From assembly GCA_031549885.1 (NCBI GenBank), contig JAVBPD010000008.1:1-58175 (forward strand): a stretch of DNA of 58,175 nt, written 5' to 3'. The position numbers were made by a program, and so were the translations under genes. The notes beneath the pieces are model-generated. The model had not been told where the DNA came from. It did not search any database and saw nothing but the letters and a program-made list of their open reading frames with translations. Below are positions 41,162-50,397 of the stretch, in pieces. This DNA comes from WQUF01 sp031549885 (GTDB lineage: Bacteria; Bacillota; Clostridia; Clostridiales; Clostridiaceae). Numbering within the stretch: position 1 is the stretch's first letter; the number at the start of each line of letters is the position of its first letter.

Positions 41162-42601
41162 CTATAATTGCTCACATGTCTTATGAATCTGAACCAACGA
41201 ATCCTTTAAAAGCTTAGGTAAATTCTTAAATACACCTTCATTTATTTCCTTATATAACTTAGTATTTTCTGGATTAGGAATAAATTCATTTTTAATTTTA
41301 ACCATATTTTCTACAGCTTCCTCAAATCCCTCATAAACTCCTGTAGCAACTGCTACACATATTGCAGAACCTAAAGCTGCTGCACCATTTATCTTTGTTC
41401 TCACTGTTTTTTGACCTGTCATATCAGCAAAAATTTGCATAAACAGATCGCTGTTTGAACCGCCACCAGAGATTATTATCCTTTCAGGCTTTATCTTAAG
41501 CTCCTCTATCATATCTTCATAATTATTGGTAAGAGTAAATGCTATTCCTTCTAATATGGAACGATAAATATGCCCTCTTGTATGGCGCTCATCAAAGCCT
41601 ATCATTACACCTTTTCTATAAAGCTCATTAGCAGGGGCTAGCCAATCTGGAATGGTTAAAAGCCCACTGGATCCTGCAGGTACTTTTAAAGCCTCTTTTT
41701 CAAGACACTCTTCCATAGAAAGCCCAAGTTCTTTTGCCCTTTTTTCATATTCTTCACCTATTATGCTTTTATACCATGAAATATGCCACATTCCTCGCCT
41801 TATTCCATTGCTTTCATTAAGATATCTGTTAGGAATAGAGGACAAATTTACCCAATAATTTTTTGGCTCTTCACTATTTTCCTCGCTGTATACCATAGAC
41901 GCTATGTATGTTCCAAGAGAAAAAAGAGCATCTTTATTATCTATGAGCCCTGAACCAAGCGCTTCAACAGCTTTATCGTTTGCTGTCGCAACAACTGGTA
42001 AACCATATGGAAGAAGAGTAGATTCTGAAGCTTCTTTAGTAACATAGCCTAAAATTGTTCCTGGCATGAAAAGCTTTAAAAGCTTTTCATGTGGTATATT
42101 AAATTTTTCAAAATATTCCTCATCCTCTGACCAACTCCATGTATCTAAATCAACAGGAAATTGCCATTGAAAAGCGTTAGAAACGGTATCTTTAAATTCG
42201 CCAGTTAATCTATGAGTCAAATACCCTGATGTAGGAGATGTATATGCTATATTATCATTATCTTTAAAAGTTTCATAAGAGCGCACATCCATCCAGCTCA
42301 TAACCGGCTCAAATAAGGTACCATCTTCCTTCATAAAAACTCTACAACAACGAATAGAACAAAGCCCCAAACCTTTTATATGTTCCTTTTCTCCTTTAAA
42401 ATTATTCATGACTTTTTTCATCACTACTTTAAAGCTGTCCCATAAATCGTCGTCAGGGTGTTCTACATATCCTAGCTTTCTCGAAATCATAGGTTTTAAA
42501 CTCTCGCTAGCAAAAGTTACAACCTCTCCTTTTTCATTAAATATGTACACCTTTGTACTTTGAGAACCAATATCCACTCCTATAAAATAAACATCTTGCA
42601 T
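41162..42601 (-). CDS. FGGY-family carbohydrate kinase
   Basis: The 479-residue protein shows both halves of the FGGY fold: FIGVDIGSQSTKVYIFNEKG at the N-terminus, and in the C-terminal half RSILEGIAFTLTNNYEDMIE, IISGGGSNSDLFMQIFADMT and GAAALGSAICVAVATG. FGGY kinases phosphorylate polyols and sugars (glycerol, xylulose, ribulose, AI-2). The substrate residues do not let me choose. In this cluster it stands between the SDR and the importer, so it probably phosphorylates an oxidised polyol-like intermediate. AGGAGA precedes ATG 42601. Confidence 0.9.
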   Translation of the reverse strand: MQDVYFIGVDIGSQSTKVYIFNEKGEVVTFASESLKPMISRKLGYVEHPDDDLWDSFKVVMKKVMNNFKGEKEHIKGLGLCSIRCCRVFMKEDGTLFEPVMSWMDVRSYETFKDNDNIAYTSPTSGYLTHRLTGEFKDTVSNAFQWQFPVDLDTWSWSEDEEYFEKFNIPHEKLLKLFMPGTILGYVTKEASESTLLPYGLPVVATANDKAVEALGSGLIDNKDALFSLGTYIASMVYSEENSEEPKNYWVNLSSIPNRYLNESNGIRRGMWHISWYKSIIGEEYEKRAKELGLSMEECLEKEALKVPAGSSGLLTIPDWLAPANELYRKGVMIGFDERHTRGHIYRSILEGIAFTLTNNYEDMIEELKIKPERIIISGGGSNSDLFMQIFADMTGQKTVRTKINGAAALGSAICVAVATGVYEGFEEAVENMVKIKNEFIPNPENTKLYKEINEGVFKNLPKLLKDSLVQIHKTCEQL

Positions 42602-42618
42602 AATATTCTCCTAAAATT

Positions 42619-43395
42619 TTATCTTGTCAAGAATCCGCCATCAACAGCGAGTATATGGCCATTTACAAAGTGTGAAGCTTCACTTGCTAAAAAAACAGTT
42701 GCACCCATAAGGTCATGAATATCTCCCCATCTTCCTTCGGGAGTATGGTCTACAATCCACTTGTTTCTTTCAGGATTTGCTACAGAATTTTGCGCCACTC
42801 TAGTTTTAAAATATCCAGGAGCAATTCCGTTTACCTGAACATTATACTGGGCAAGTTCATCGCAATATGCTTTTGTTAAACCTGCAATGCCATGTTTTGA
42901 TGCTGCATATGCTGGTGAAAGCTGTCCACCAAGCCATGTAAATAAAGAGCATATATTTATTATCTTTCCGCTTCTTTGCTCCATCATGATTTTTCCACAT
43001 TCATGGCTCATTTCAAAAGCAGCAGTTAGGTTTATGCTGATCATTTTGTCCCACTGCTTCCTTCCAAAATCTTTAAACTCTTCACATATACAAATGCCTG
43101 CACAATTTACCAATATATCAACCGATCCAAGTTTAGAAATGCAGCTATCTACCACCTCTTTAGGAGTCCCCATATGGGTAATGTCAGCTTCCATATAGAT
43201 AACCTTTACACCTTCGTCCTCAATTAATTTATTAAATTCAGGATCATCAGGCATAATGCTTGGTATAAAAATATTAGCACCAGCTTTTGCAAGAGCCAGT
43301 GAAAAGGCTTGACCAAGTCCAGTATTTCCACCAGTTACAATAGCATTTTTTCCTTTAATAGAAAAATAATTCATGTTAAACGCAGTAATATCCAT
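42619..43395 (-). CDS. Short-chain dehydrogenase/reductase
   Basis: This 258-residue classical SDR has the Rossmann start NAIVTGGNTGLGQAFSLALA, NCAGI, and the catalytic serine, tyrosine and lysine in NICSLFTWLGGQLSPAYAASK. The C-terminal AVDGGFLTR and overall layout resemble 2-deoxy-gluconate or gluconate 5-dehydrogenases, which oxidise a hydroxyl of a sugar acid with NAD(P). It is followed by the FGGY kinase (17 bp) and preceded by etfA (8 bp), so it takes part in the same pathway. Cofactor preference is not clear. Confidence 0.9.
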   Translation of the reverse strand: MDITAFNMNYFSIKGKNAIVTGGNTGLGQAFSLALAKAGANIFIPSIMPDDPEFNKLIEDEGVKVIYMEADITHMGTPKEVVDSCISKLGSVDILVNCAGICICEEFKDFGRKQWDKMISINLTAAFEMSHECGKIMMEQRSGKIINICSLFTWLGGQLSPAYAASKHGIAGLTKAYCDELAQYNVQVNGIAPGYFKTRVAQNSVANPERNKWIVDHTPEGRWGDIHDLMGATVFLASEASHFVNGHILAVDGGFLTR

Positions 43396-43403
43396 AACTC
43401 CTC

Positions 43404-44360
43404 CTATTTATCAATACTTTTAGATTTTTGTATTTTCATCACCATTTTCTTAACAAACTCTGTTGCATCTCCTACTACTACAATATCTGATAAACTGCAT
43501 ATTGGGGCATCTTTATTTTTGTTAACTGATATTATATATTCAACATTCTTTAAACCTTCAATGTGCTGAAGAGATCCATAAATGCCTAGCGCTAAATATA
43601 ACTTTGGGCTTACAGTTTTACCAGATTGGCCTACTTGAATATTTCGCCCTGCAACCTCATTATCTACGAGCTTTCTGCTTGCGCTTACCATTGCCTTAAG
43701 TTCATGAGCTAAACTTTGCAGGCTATCAAAATCATCAATAATTCCGCCTCCACCTGATACCAATATTTTGCTTTCTCTTATATCTGAAATAGGTGGCTTT
43801 TCTTTAACATCAATAAGTTTTATACTGCTCTTTTCTATATTTTTTGGAGTAAATTCAATTGTTTTAACTTCAGTATCTCTTTTTGTTTTATCAAAACTAA
43901 ATACGTTTTCACGAATAGTTGCCATAAGAGGTTTAGGGCCTTTAATCTCAATACCTGCAAGAAGTTTACCATCAAAAGCTGGGCGAATAAGTAAAGTCTC
44001 ACCTTCTGTATGGTTAATCTCTGTAACATCCGCTACTAAGCCCACATTCAATCTCATAGCTAATCGTGGTGCAAGCATCCTTCCAAAGTAATTTGCTAAA
44101 ATAAGTATATGGTCAAATCTGTAAATGCCATTTAATTCTTCAATACAGTTTGTAATATTTACAGTATCAAAATACTGGATGTTTGCATGAGTTAATTTAA
44201 TATGATAATCAAAATGTTCATACTCATAAAACTTATCTTCCATTACATCAAAAGCATATAGTTCATAGTCACAACCTTTATTTAATTTCTTAGCTGCGCC
44301 AAGCAATGAAGATAAATATTTAATGCTTAAATCATCTATATATATCAATGTCCTTTTCAT
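43404..44360 (-). CDS. etfA: Electron transfer flavoprotein alpha subunit
   Basis: The 318-residue protein has an N-terminal Etf domain and the FAD-binding C-terminal part: ILVSGGGGIIDDFDSLQSLA, VSASRKLVDNEVAGRNIQVG followed by QSGKTVSPKLYLALGIYGSL, and ISVNKNKDAPICSLSDIVVV. It is the partner of the next-upstream beta subunit; its start abuts that gene's stop (TAAATG). In anaerobes an EtfAB pair next to an FAD-linked oxidase takes electrons from that dehydrogenase, sometimes with electron bifurcation. There is no ferredoxin-like extension here. Confidence 0.92.
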   Translation of the reverse strand: MKRTLIYIDDLSIKYLSSLLGAAKKLNKGCDYELYAFDVMEDKFYEYEHFDYHIKLTHANIQYFDTVNITNCIEELNGIYRFDHILILANYFGRMLAPRLAMRLNVGLVADVTEINHTEGETLLIRPAFDGKLLAGIEIKGPKPLMATIRENVFSFDKTKRDTEVKTIEFTPKNIEKSSIKLIDVKEKPPISDIRESKILVSGGGGIIDDFDSLQSLAHELKAMVSASRKLVDNEVAGRNIQVGQSGKTVSPKLYLALGIYGSLQHIEGLKNVEYIISVNKNKDAPICSLSDIVVVGDATEFVKKMVMKIQKSKSIDK

Positions 44361-45170
44361 TTAAACAAAACCTTTTGACCTTAAAAAATTGTAGACAATT
44401 TCCATACCATCTTCGCTGGTATCGGTAATAATATGTTCTTTTTTTAAAGGATCCTTCATAAAAGTTGTGACAACTTTCGTAGGTGAACCAATTATTCCAA
44501 CTTCCTCTTTTAAAAAGCATAGATCATGATTTGAAATAACCAAAAGCTTGTTATCCACATTAAGTTTAAGGTCAGCATATTTTACAAATGGAAGCTTATA
44601 TTTACTGTCTTTGATTATGCTAAGCACGCAAGGCATTTTGATCTCAAATTTTAAAATTTGATCTTCGTTTTCAACCTCTACCACAGCTCTATTTTCTTTA
44701 AAGTTATCATCTGACAAGGTTAATTCTTCTATCTTTTTAACATTTGAAAGTTGGCAAAGGCCTAAAATATCTGCTATCTGTGAGGGAACATGCCCAGTGT
44801 CACCATCTAATGAATGAGAACCGCTTAAAATGAGATCATATTTTATAGACTTTAGATATCTAGCTAGTATTGTGCTAGTAACATATGTATCGCTTCCTAC
44901 AAATAAACCATCTGAAATAACTGTTGCCTTATCAATTTTTCGTCTAATAAGGTCTTTCACAAGCTCTAAAATGCTAAGAGGTGCCATAGTGACAACCTCA
45001 ATTTCAACATCTGGACGCTTTTCTTTAAGCTTTATGGCATATGCAAGTGCACAAGAATCATCAGGATTAAGCACCATCTTTACATTTTCCCTTATAAGAA
45101 CATTTTTTTCATAATCATATTTAAAATTTTCTACATCAGGAATAAACTTAACTAAAGTTACAATCTTCAT
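44361..45170 (-). CDS. etfB: Electron transfer flavoprotein beta subunit
   Basis: The 269-residue protein has the EtfB pattern: KIVTLVKFIPDVENFKYDYE, MVLNPDDSCALAYAIKLKEK, and the nucleotide-binding loop SGSHSLDGDTGHVPSQIADI plus a FAD-domain contact C-terminus. The start was set at ATG 45170; the reading frame has a TTG one codon earlier. The DGDT motif binds a nucleotide (AMP, or NAD in bifurcating forms); sequence alone does not decide which. It lies between the FAD oxidase and etfA, a three-gene electron-transfer set as in lactate dehydrogenase-Etf systems. Confidence 0.92.
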   Translation of the reverse strand: MKIVTLVKFIPDVENFKYDYEKNVLIRENVKMVLNPDDSCALAYAIKLKEKRPDVEIEVVTMAPLSILELVKDLIRRKIDKATVISDGLFVGSDTYVTSTILARYLKSIKYDLILSGSHSLDGDTGHVPSQIADILGLCQLSNVKKIEELTLSDDNFKENRAVVEVENEDQILKFEIKMPCVLSIIKDSKYKLPFVKYADLKLNVDNKLLVISNHDLCFLKEEVGIIGSPTKVVTTFMKDPLKKEHIITDTSEDGMEIVYNFLRSKGFV

Positions 45171-45192
45171 CAATAATATCTAGGCACAACAA

Positions 45193-46665
45193 CTACTTTT
45201 GATACCTAACTCCTTCTTCTTCAGGAAATATGGTACCGAAATTCATAATTCCATTAGGATCAAATGACTCCTTTAATTTTTCTAAGATATAATATGCTGT
45301 ACCATGCTCCTGTTTTGTCCACTCGTTTCTGTACTTTCCTATACCATGATGATGGCATATAGAGCCATTTAATTTTAATGTCTCTTCCACTATTATGGTT
45401 TGAATAGGATGATGATAAATCCTCATCTCATCTTCTGGTTCACAGTTAATATCATAATTATAAACAAAGTACATATTTGTACCATTTATGTAACTATGAG
45501 AAGAATGTCCACCTAGCATTGTAAGATCATCTGCTCGAGGAAATTCACTATGTATTCGGTTTATTACATTATGATAGATCTTTGGTATGGTCTCCCAATC
45601 AGAAGATATCTCTGTTGTAAAACCAGCATGTTTATCATTGTCTATCATTCCTTGAACTTCATCATCAATATCCTTTTGAGACCAGTTAAGATGATTAAAC
45701 CAATCTTCAATAAGCTTGCTATCAACTTGCTCATAAATATCATCTTTAAATTTTAAAGCAGCTTCTTCAATTCCATTGCATATAGCGTCCACAATTCCCT
45801 TAGGCCCTTCTGCCATAAATATCAGTACGCATTTATCCTTATAAAAATGGTAAAAATGCTGCCTTGCATCTTCCTCTGAATAAGCCCTTGCAACTGATGG
45901 GCGATAACCATTAACCATCACTTCACGAAGTACTTTTATAGAAGCATCTATATCTTTCACGAGATAACCATAAAACCTATTGTTTTCAGGATAATATTTA
46001 TAAATTTTTAAAGTAACCTCTGTTATATAACACAAAGCTCCTTCATTTCCAATGGCAATATGGCGTATATCTGGTCCACATGCACGACGACATACGTTTT
46101 TAATCCTGCAGATATGGCCATCTGGGAAAACACATTCTAGTCCCACAACCATATCTTCTATACCTCCGTATAAGGTGGAAAATTGTCCAATACTTCTTGT
46201 AGCAACTAATCCTCCTAATTGAGCAACTGGTTTTGATTGAGGAGAATGACCTATAGTATATCCTTGTTTTCTAATTTCATCTTCAAGTGTCTGCAGTGGC
46301 ACCCCTGATTGAGCTGTAACCTGCATATTGTAAATATCGATTTTTATAATTTTATTTAAATTTTTACCATCCACAACTAAAGTGAGCTCTTTCCAGTTCT
46401 CAAGACCACCTTCAGTTGCAGTTTTTCCGCTCCTTGGGATTACGTTTACATGGTTTTTATTACAATATTCTAAAATTTTTTTAACTTCCTCTGTAGAATT
46501 TGGATAAACAATAGCTGTAGGAATAGGATTGTCCAAAACTTTTTTTGCCTTTAAATATTTTTTATATCGATCTGCTGCGGCATCATAAAGTTCATCTGGA
46601 TCAGTGCAGATTTGATCTTTAAGAAGCATATCCTCTAGTTCGTTTAATATTTGGATCTTATCCAT
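45193..46665 (-). CDS. FAD-binding oxidase (GlcD/AGPS-like)
   Basis: The 490-residue protein is a vanillyl-alcohol-oxidase-type flavoenzyme. The FAD_binding_4 domain shows YPNSTEEVKKILEYCNKNHV, NVIPRSGKTATEGG and GHSPQSKPVAQLGGLVATRS. The C-terminal part has the HHH motif GSICHHHGIGKYRNEW and FDPNGIMNFGTIFPEE, most like alkyldihydroxyacetonephosphate synthase and D-2-hydroxyacid or glycolate dehydrogenases. It opens the operon, with GGAGG before ATG 46665, and is followed by etfB and etfA, so it should oxidise the substrate and hand electrons to Etf. The substrate is probably a hydroxy acid or polyol. Confidence 0.9.
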   Translation of the reverse strand: MDKIQILNELEDMLLKDQICTDPDELYDAAADRYKKYLKAKKVLDNPIPTAIVYPNSTEEVKKILEYCNKNHVNVIPRSGKTATEGGLENWKELTLVVDGKNLNKIIKIDIYNMQVTAQSGVPLQTLEDEIRKQGYTIGHSPQSKPVAQLGGLVATRSIGQFSTLYGGIEDMVVGLECVFPDGHICRIKNVCRRACGPDIRHIAIGNEGALCYITEVTLKIYKYYPENNRFYGYLVKDIDASIKVLREVMVNGYRPSVARAYSEEDARQHFYHFYKDKCVLIFMAEGPKGIVDAICNGIEEAALKFKDDIYEQVDSKLIEDWFNHLNWSQKDIDDEVQGMIDNDKHAGFTTEISSDWETIPKIYHNVINRIHSEFPRADDLTMLGGHSSHSYINGTNMYFVYNYDINCEPEDEMRIYHHPIQTIIVEETLKLNGSICHHHGIGKYRNEWTKQEHGTAYYILEKLKESFDPNGIMNFGTIFPEEEGVRYQK

Positions 46666-46754
46666 ATCTAACCTCCAATAACATCAAACTAAAAACAGAT
46701 ATATAAATTATTTCTTTAACGATAAAATTTATATCCATATTTTTTTATAATTAT

Positions 46755-46783
46755 AAAATACTACATTCATTAATACCCGTCAA
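46755..46783 (-). promoter_or_regulatory. Putative sigma-A promoter of the catabolic operon
   Basis: On the minus strand TTGACG (46783-46778), a 17-bp spacer, then TATTTT (46760-46755). It lies about 90 bp upstream of the FAD oxidase start and downstream of the regulator gene. Confidence 0.5.
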
Positions 46784-46830
46784 TACATTTTAAAACAATA
46801 TTTTAGACATAAATGACTAAACATGTAAAA

Positions 46831-46850
46831 AACAAATCAAATGCTTTGTT
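46831..46850 (-). terminator. Weak terminator-like hairpin after the regulator gene
   Basis: AACAAA (46831-46836) pairs with TTTGTT (46845-46850), followed on the minus strand by TTTTTT. The stem is short, so some read-through into the operon is possible. Confidence 0.35.
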
Positions 46851-47417
46851 CTAATTATGATCATCTAAAACAACAAAATAATATACACAGTCTTCTTTTC
46901 CTAGTTTCTTAAAAAAATGATTAGAATTTGCCGGTATATAAAGAGCATCACCTTCTTGCATAATATAACTTTTATCCTCCACTTGAATTTGCATAGTACC
47001 TTTTGCTAGTATACCAAACTCATCATATTTGTGTTTAAATGATTCATGCACTGCTTCAGATTCACCAGAAATGGTCATACAAGTACCCTTTAGACGATGC
47101 TGTCCTTCAGTTAATGAGTGATATGTAATCCAATTAGAATGTTCTTTTTTTGAAAATATAAGCTTTCTATTATCTTTTTTAACAAATAAGTTTTCTTTAG
47201 ATTCATTAAAAAGTTCATTTATGGTTATACCAAAAGCATTGCAGATTTTATGCAAATTTATGATGGTGGGACTGCTCATGTCTCTCTCTAAATTGCTTAA
47301 AAAAGCTATGGAAAGATCAGTTTTATCTGAAAGTTCTTTTAAGGTCATCTTAGAACTTTTCCTAATAGCTTTTATCTTTTCCCCTATCATTACATCTTGT
47401 TTAAACTCTAATTTCAC
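46851..47417 (-). CDS. XRE-family regulator with C-terminal cupin
   Basis: The 188-residue protein has an HTH_3 domain (IGEKIKAIRKSSKMTLKELS, TDLSIAFLSNLERDMSSPTI, about residues 10-70) and a cupin (MQIQVEDKSYIMQEGDALYI, PANSNHFF, about 110-185). Regulators of this shape usually repress catabolic genes and respond to a small molecule bound by the cupin. It is encoded directly upstream of the long operon on the same strand, so it is the natural candidate regulator of that operon. A GAGGTGA-type site precedes ATG 47417. Confidence 0.9.
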   Translation of the reverse strand: MKLEFKQDVMIGEKIKAIRKSSKMTLKELSDKTDLSIAFLSNLERDMSSPTIINLHKICNAFGITINELFNESKENLFVKKDNRKLIFSKKEHSNWITYHSLTEGQHRLKGTCMTISGESEAVHESFKHKYDEFGILAKGTMQIQVEDKSYIMQEGDALYIPANSNHFFKKLGKEDCVYYFVVLDDHN

Positions 47418-47656
47418 TGTTCACCTCATAAATTTTTACAATATAAATAATATAAACTTAAAGGCTTGTACCTTATTTAAAAATTATAACATGTAAATGA
47501 ATCAAAATAAATAATATTTTAAAATCATAAAATATTATCATATAATTTTATATATATAAAATTATGCGATAATATTTTTTTAATAAAAAATTCAGATGCT
47601 AAATTTATTTTTAAAATTTTTTATGATATGCAAATTGCATTTTTCCTTCTAAAAAA

Positions 47657-47665
47657 TGTTATAAT
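47657..47665 (+). promoter_or_regulatory. Extended -10 promoter of the AAA_14 gene
   Basis: TGTTATAAT (47657-47665), an extended -10 element, lies 36 bp before the TTG start. A TTGCAT sits upstream but at a long 19-bp spacing. The rest of the 284-bp divergent gap is AT-rich without a recognised feature. Confidence 0.45.
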
Positions 47666-47701
47666 CAATATATAATCCATTATAAAAGTGAGGTGTTTAT
47701 T

Positions 47702-48994
47702 TTGGAAAGATTTTTGATGGATGAACTAATTAAATGGAAAAACAGAAAAGATCGCATGCCTCTTATAATAAAAGGAGCAAGACAAGTTGGTAAAACTTGG
47801 CTTATGAAAGCTTTTGGAGAAAGGCATTTTAAAAAAGTAGCTTATATTAATTTTGATAATAACAAGCGAATGGCTGAACTCTTTAATGGAGACTATGACA
47901 TTAAGAGGATAATCACAGGAGTTCAGATTGAATCTGGAACTACAATAACAAAAGAAGATACACTCCTTATCTTTGATGAAATACAAGAAGTTCCTAGAGC
48001 AGTTTCATCTTTAAAATACTTTTACGAAAATAAACCAGAATATGCAATTATTGCTGCTGGCTCACTTTTAGGTGTAGCTTTACATCCAAGTACTTCCTTT
48101 CCTGTTGGAAAAGTAGATTTTTTAACACTATATCCTATGAGTTTTATTGAATTTTTAAAGGCAATGAATGAAGATGAACTTATTAATCTTATACAAAGTA
48201 AAGATTGGGAATTAATTAGCATATTTAAAATGAAATATATTGACTTATTAAAACAATATTATTATATTGGTGGAATGCCAAAGGCAATTGATGTTTTTAA
48301 AGAAACCAGCGATTATTCTGAAGTTAGAAGAGTACATAACCGCTTGCTTGAAGCGTATGAACAGGATTTTTCTAAACATGCACCAAATGAAATTGTACCT
48401 CGCATACGATTGTTATGGGATAGCATCCCTGCCCAACTTGCTAAAGAAAACCGCAAATTCATTTATGGCTTAGTTCGAGAAGGTGCAAGGGCAAAGGATT
48501 TCGAACTTGCAATGCAGTGGTTAATAGATTGTGGTTTAATTATAAAAGTAGAGCGAATCACTAAACCCTCTATGCCAATTTCAGCCTATAAAAGCAGTTC
48601 ATTTAAACTTTTTATGTTAGATGTTGGACTGCTTTCCACAAAAAGTGGATTAGATGTTAGATCCCTAATTGAAGGCAATCGTATTTTTGAAGAATTTAAA
48701 AGATCTCTCACTGAACAATATGTATGTCAAGAATTATTAGCAAACTATCAAGTAAAACCATATTATTGGAGTTCAGAAAAAGGATCTAGTGAAGTTGATT
48801 TTACATTTCAGTGGGCTATGGATGTAATTCCAATTGAAGTTAAAGCAGAAGAAAATTTAAAAGCTAAAAGTTTAAAATTTTACTGTGAAAAATATGACCC
48901 TAAATATGCTATTAGAACATCTATGTCAAATTACAGAAAAGAGGATTGGCTTATAAATGTTCCATTATATGCAATTGGAACTTACTTTTTATAA
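47702..48994 (+). CDS. AAA_14/DUF4143 ATP-binding protein
   Basis: The start was set at TTG 47702, eight bases after GAGG at 47690-47693; a GTG at 47693 overlaps that site. The 430-residue protein has Walker A IIKGARQVGKTWLMKAFG, Walker B TLLIFDEIQEVPRAV and sensor AAGSLLGVAL in the N-terminal half (AAA_14). The C-terminal DUF4143 part ends with a nuclease-like PIEVKAEENLKAKSLKFYCE that resembles the E-V-K catalytic motif of PD-(D/E)XK enzymes. This family is abundant in anaerobes and its role is unproven. It stands alone. Confidence 0.85.
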   Translation: MERFLMDELIKWKNRKDRMPLIIKGARQVGKTWLMKAFGERHFKKVAYINFDNNKRMAELFNGDYDIKRIITGVQIESGTTITKEDTLLIFDEIQEVPRAVSSLKYFYENKPEYAIIAAGSLLGVALHPSTSFPVGKVDFLTLYPMSFIEFLKAMNEDELINLIQSKDWELISIFKMKYIDLLKQYYYIGGMPKAIDVFKETSDYSEVRRVHNRLLEAYEQDFSKHAPNEIVPRIRLLWDSIPAQLAKENRKFIYGLVREGARAKDFELAMQWLIDCGLIIKVERITKPSMPISAYKSSSFKLFMLDVGLLSTKSGLDVRSLIEGNRIFEEFKRSLTEQYVCQELLANYQVKPYYWSSEKGSSEVDFTFQWAMDVIPIEVKAEENLKAKSLKFYCEKYDPKYAIRTSMSNYRKEDWLINVPLYAIGTYFL

Positions 48995-49014
48995 GATTCA
49001 CTTTAGTATAAAAT

Positions 49015-49050
49015 AAAATCGCCATTAAAATCAATTAATGGCGATTTTAT
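49015..49050. terminator. Bidirectional terminator
   Basis: AAAATCGCCATT (49015-49026) pairs perfectly with AATGGCGATTTT (49037-49048). It separates the convergent AAA_14 and permease genes. Confidence 0.9.
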
Positions 49051-49056
49051 AATAAA

Positions 49057-50397
49057 TTATAATGGTGACATAGCCTCATGAGCTTTTCTTTCATAAAAGT
49101 AGCCTAATAAAAGTGCTACTAAGCATATGAATACAAAAATAAAGAAAAATGGGTTTTGGAGTCCTCCATAGAAGATAAATAATGAGCCAAGTGTTGCTAA
49201 AGCTGGAAAAACAACCCCTTTAACAATGCTTTTTATTTTTCCTTGTCTCCAAAACATAAACACTCTAAAATAAAGAACTATATATAAAACATAAGTCATT
49301 ACTATTGCAATTTCTGAAACATCTGAATTTGCTAATAAATTAAAATTCATTACAATGTAGTGTATTACCCACCAAACTAAGCATATTGCCATTGCAAAAG
49401 CACCAGAATTTAGAGGCATGTCATTTTTAGGGTTTATTTTTTTAAGCCATTCAGAGTTTGGAAGCATTCCTCTAACGGCTAAAGAATATGGAAGTCTAAT
49501 ATAACCTAATACAACTCCATTTACAGTTCCCATTACAGAAATTGTAACAAAAGCAAGCAAGGCTTTTGCAGCAAATCCCCCAAACAAATTAGTAGCAAAG
49601 TATGAAACACTTTCATCTCCAAGCGCTTGAACTTGTGCTGGTCCCACATAAGAACATACTCCAATAAAATATATGAGATATCCTAAAAGTATGAAAAGTG
49701 GAGCAAAAATTAGTGCAATGGGAACATTCTTTTTAGCTTTTTTAACCTCATGAGATACAGTTGTGGCTATAATCCAGCCATCAAATGAAAAGGCTATTGG
49801 CCCAATGGCACTTACCCAATTTGCATTAGATGATGTGGCGGATGCTTGTATTGTAAAAGCTGTTGATGGATTTCCAAAAATAAGACCTGCAATACCAATT
49901 AAAAGTAAAGGAATAATCTTTATAATAGTAGCAAATGTTTGAAAATTTCCTCCAAATTTTGCTGACCACATGTTGTAAGCAAAACAAATTATAAACCATA
50001 TGAATCCTATTAATATTTGGGTATTTAAAGTCATATTTATTCCAAATAGAAGGGATATATATATTCCCACAACCCATGATATAACTGTAGTCAATGTAGG
50101 AAAATAAACAAATGTTTGAAACCATCCAAATGCCGAAGCAAATCTCTTGTTTATAAACTCCTCTGAATATGCAACTACACCGCCAGACCTATCAGTAAAA
50201 GACGCTAAATTACTTATTGTGAGACTTCCAAAAATAATACTCACTGCAGCAATGCAAAAAACTAAAATACCTAATTTAACGCTGCCACCTGTACCTACAA
50301 GGATATTGTCAGATTTAAAAAATATACCTGACCCAATTACAATTCCAACGATCATTGCTATCGTTGTTACAAGACCATAATGTCTTCTTGACTCCAT
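49057..50397 (-). CDS. APC-family amino acid permease
   Basis: The 446-residue transporter has about 12 hydrophobic segments. The family start YGLVTTIAMIVGIVIGSGIF holds the substrate-binding GSGIF motif of LAT/APC proteins, followed by NLASFTDRSGGVVAYSEEFI. It should exchange or import amino acids. The start is ATG 50397 behind AGGAGG. The first seven codons and the ribosome binding site are duplicated 83 bp upstream, giving a short leader frame. No enzyme gene is next to it, so the substrate is not indicated. Confidence 0.9.
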   Translation of the reverse strand: MESRRHYGLVTTIAMIVGIVIGSGIFFKSDNILVGTGGSVKLGILVFCIAAVSIIFGSLTISNLASFTDRSGGVVAYSEEFINKRFASAFGWFQTFVYFPTLTTVISWVVGIYISLLFGINMTLNTQILIGFIWFIICFAYNMWSAKFGGNFQTFATIIKIIPLLLIGIAGLIFGNPSTAFTIQASATSSNANWVSAIGPIAFSFDGWIIATTVSHEVKKAKKNVPIALIFAPLFILLGYLIYFIGVCSYVGPAQVQALGDESVSYFATNLFGGFAAKALLAFVTISVMGTVNGVVLGYIRLPYSLAVRGMLPNSEWLKKINPKNDMPLNSGAFAMAICLVWWVIHYIVMNFNLLANSDVSEIAIVMTYVLYIVLYFRVFMFWRQGKIKSIVKGVVFPALATLGSLFIFYGGLQNPFFFIFVFICLVALLLGYFYERKAHEAMSPL

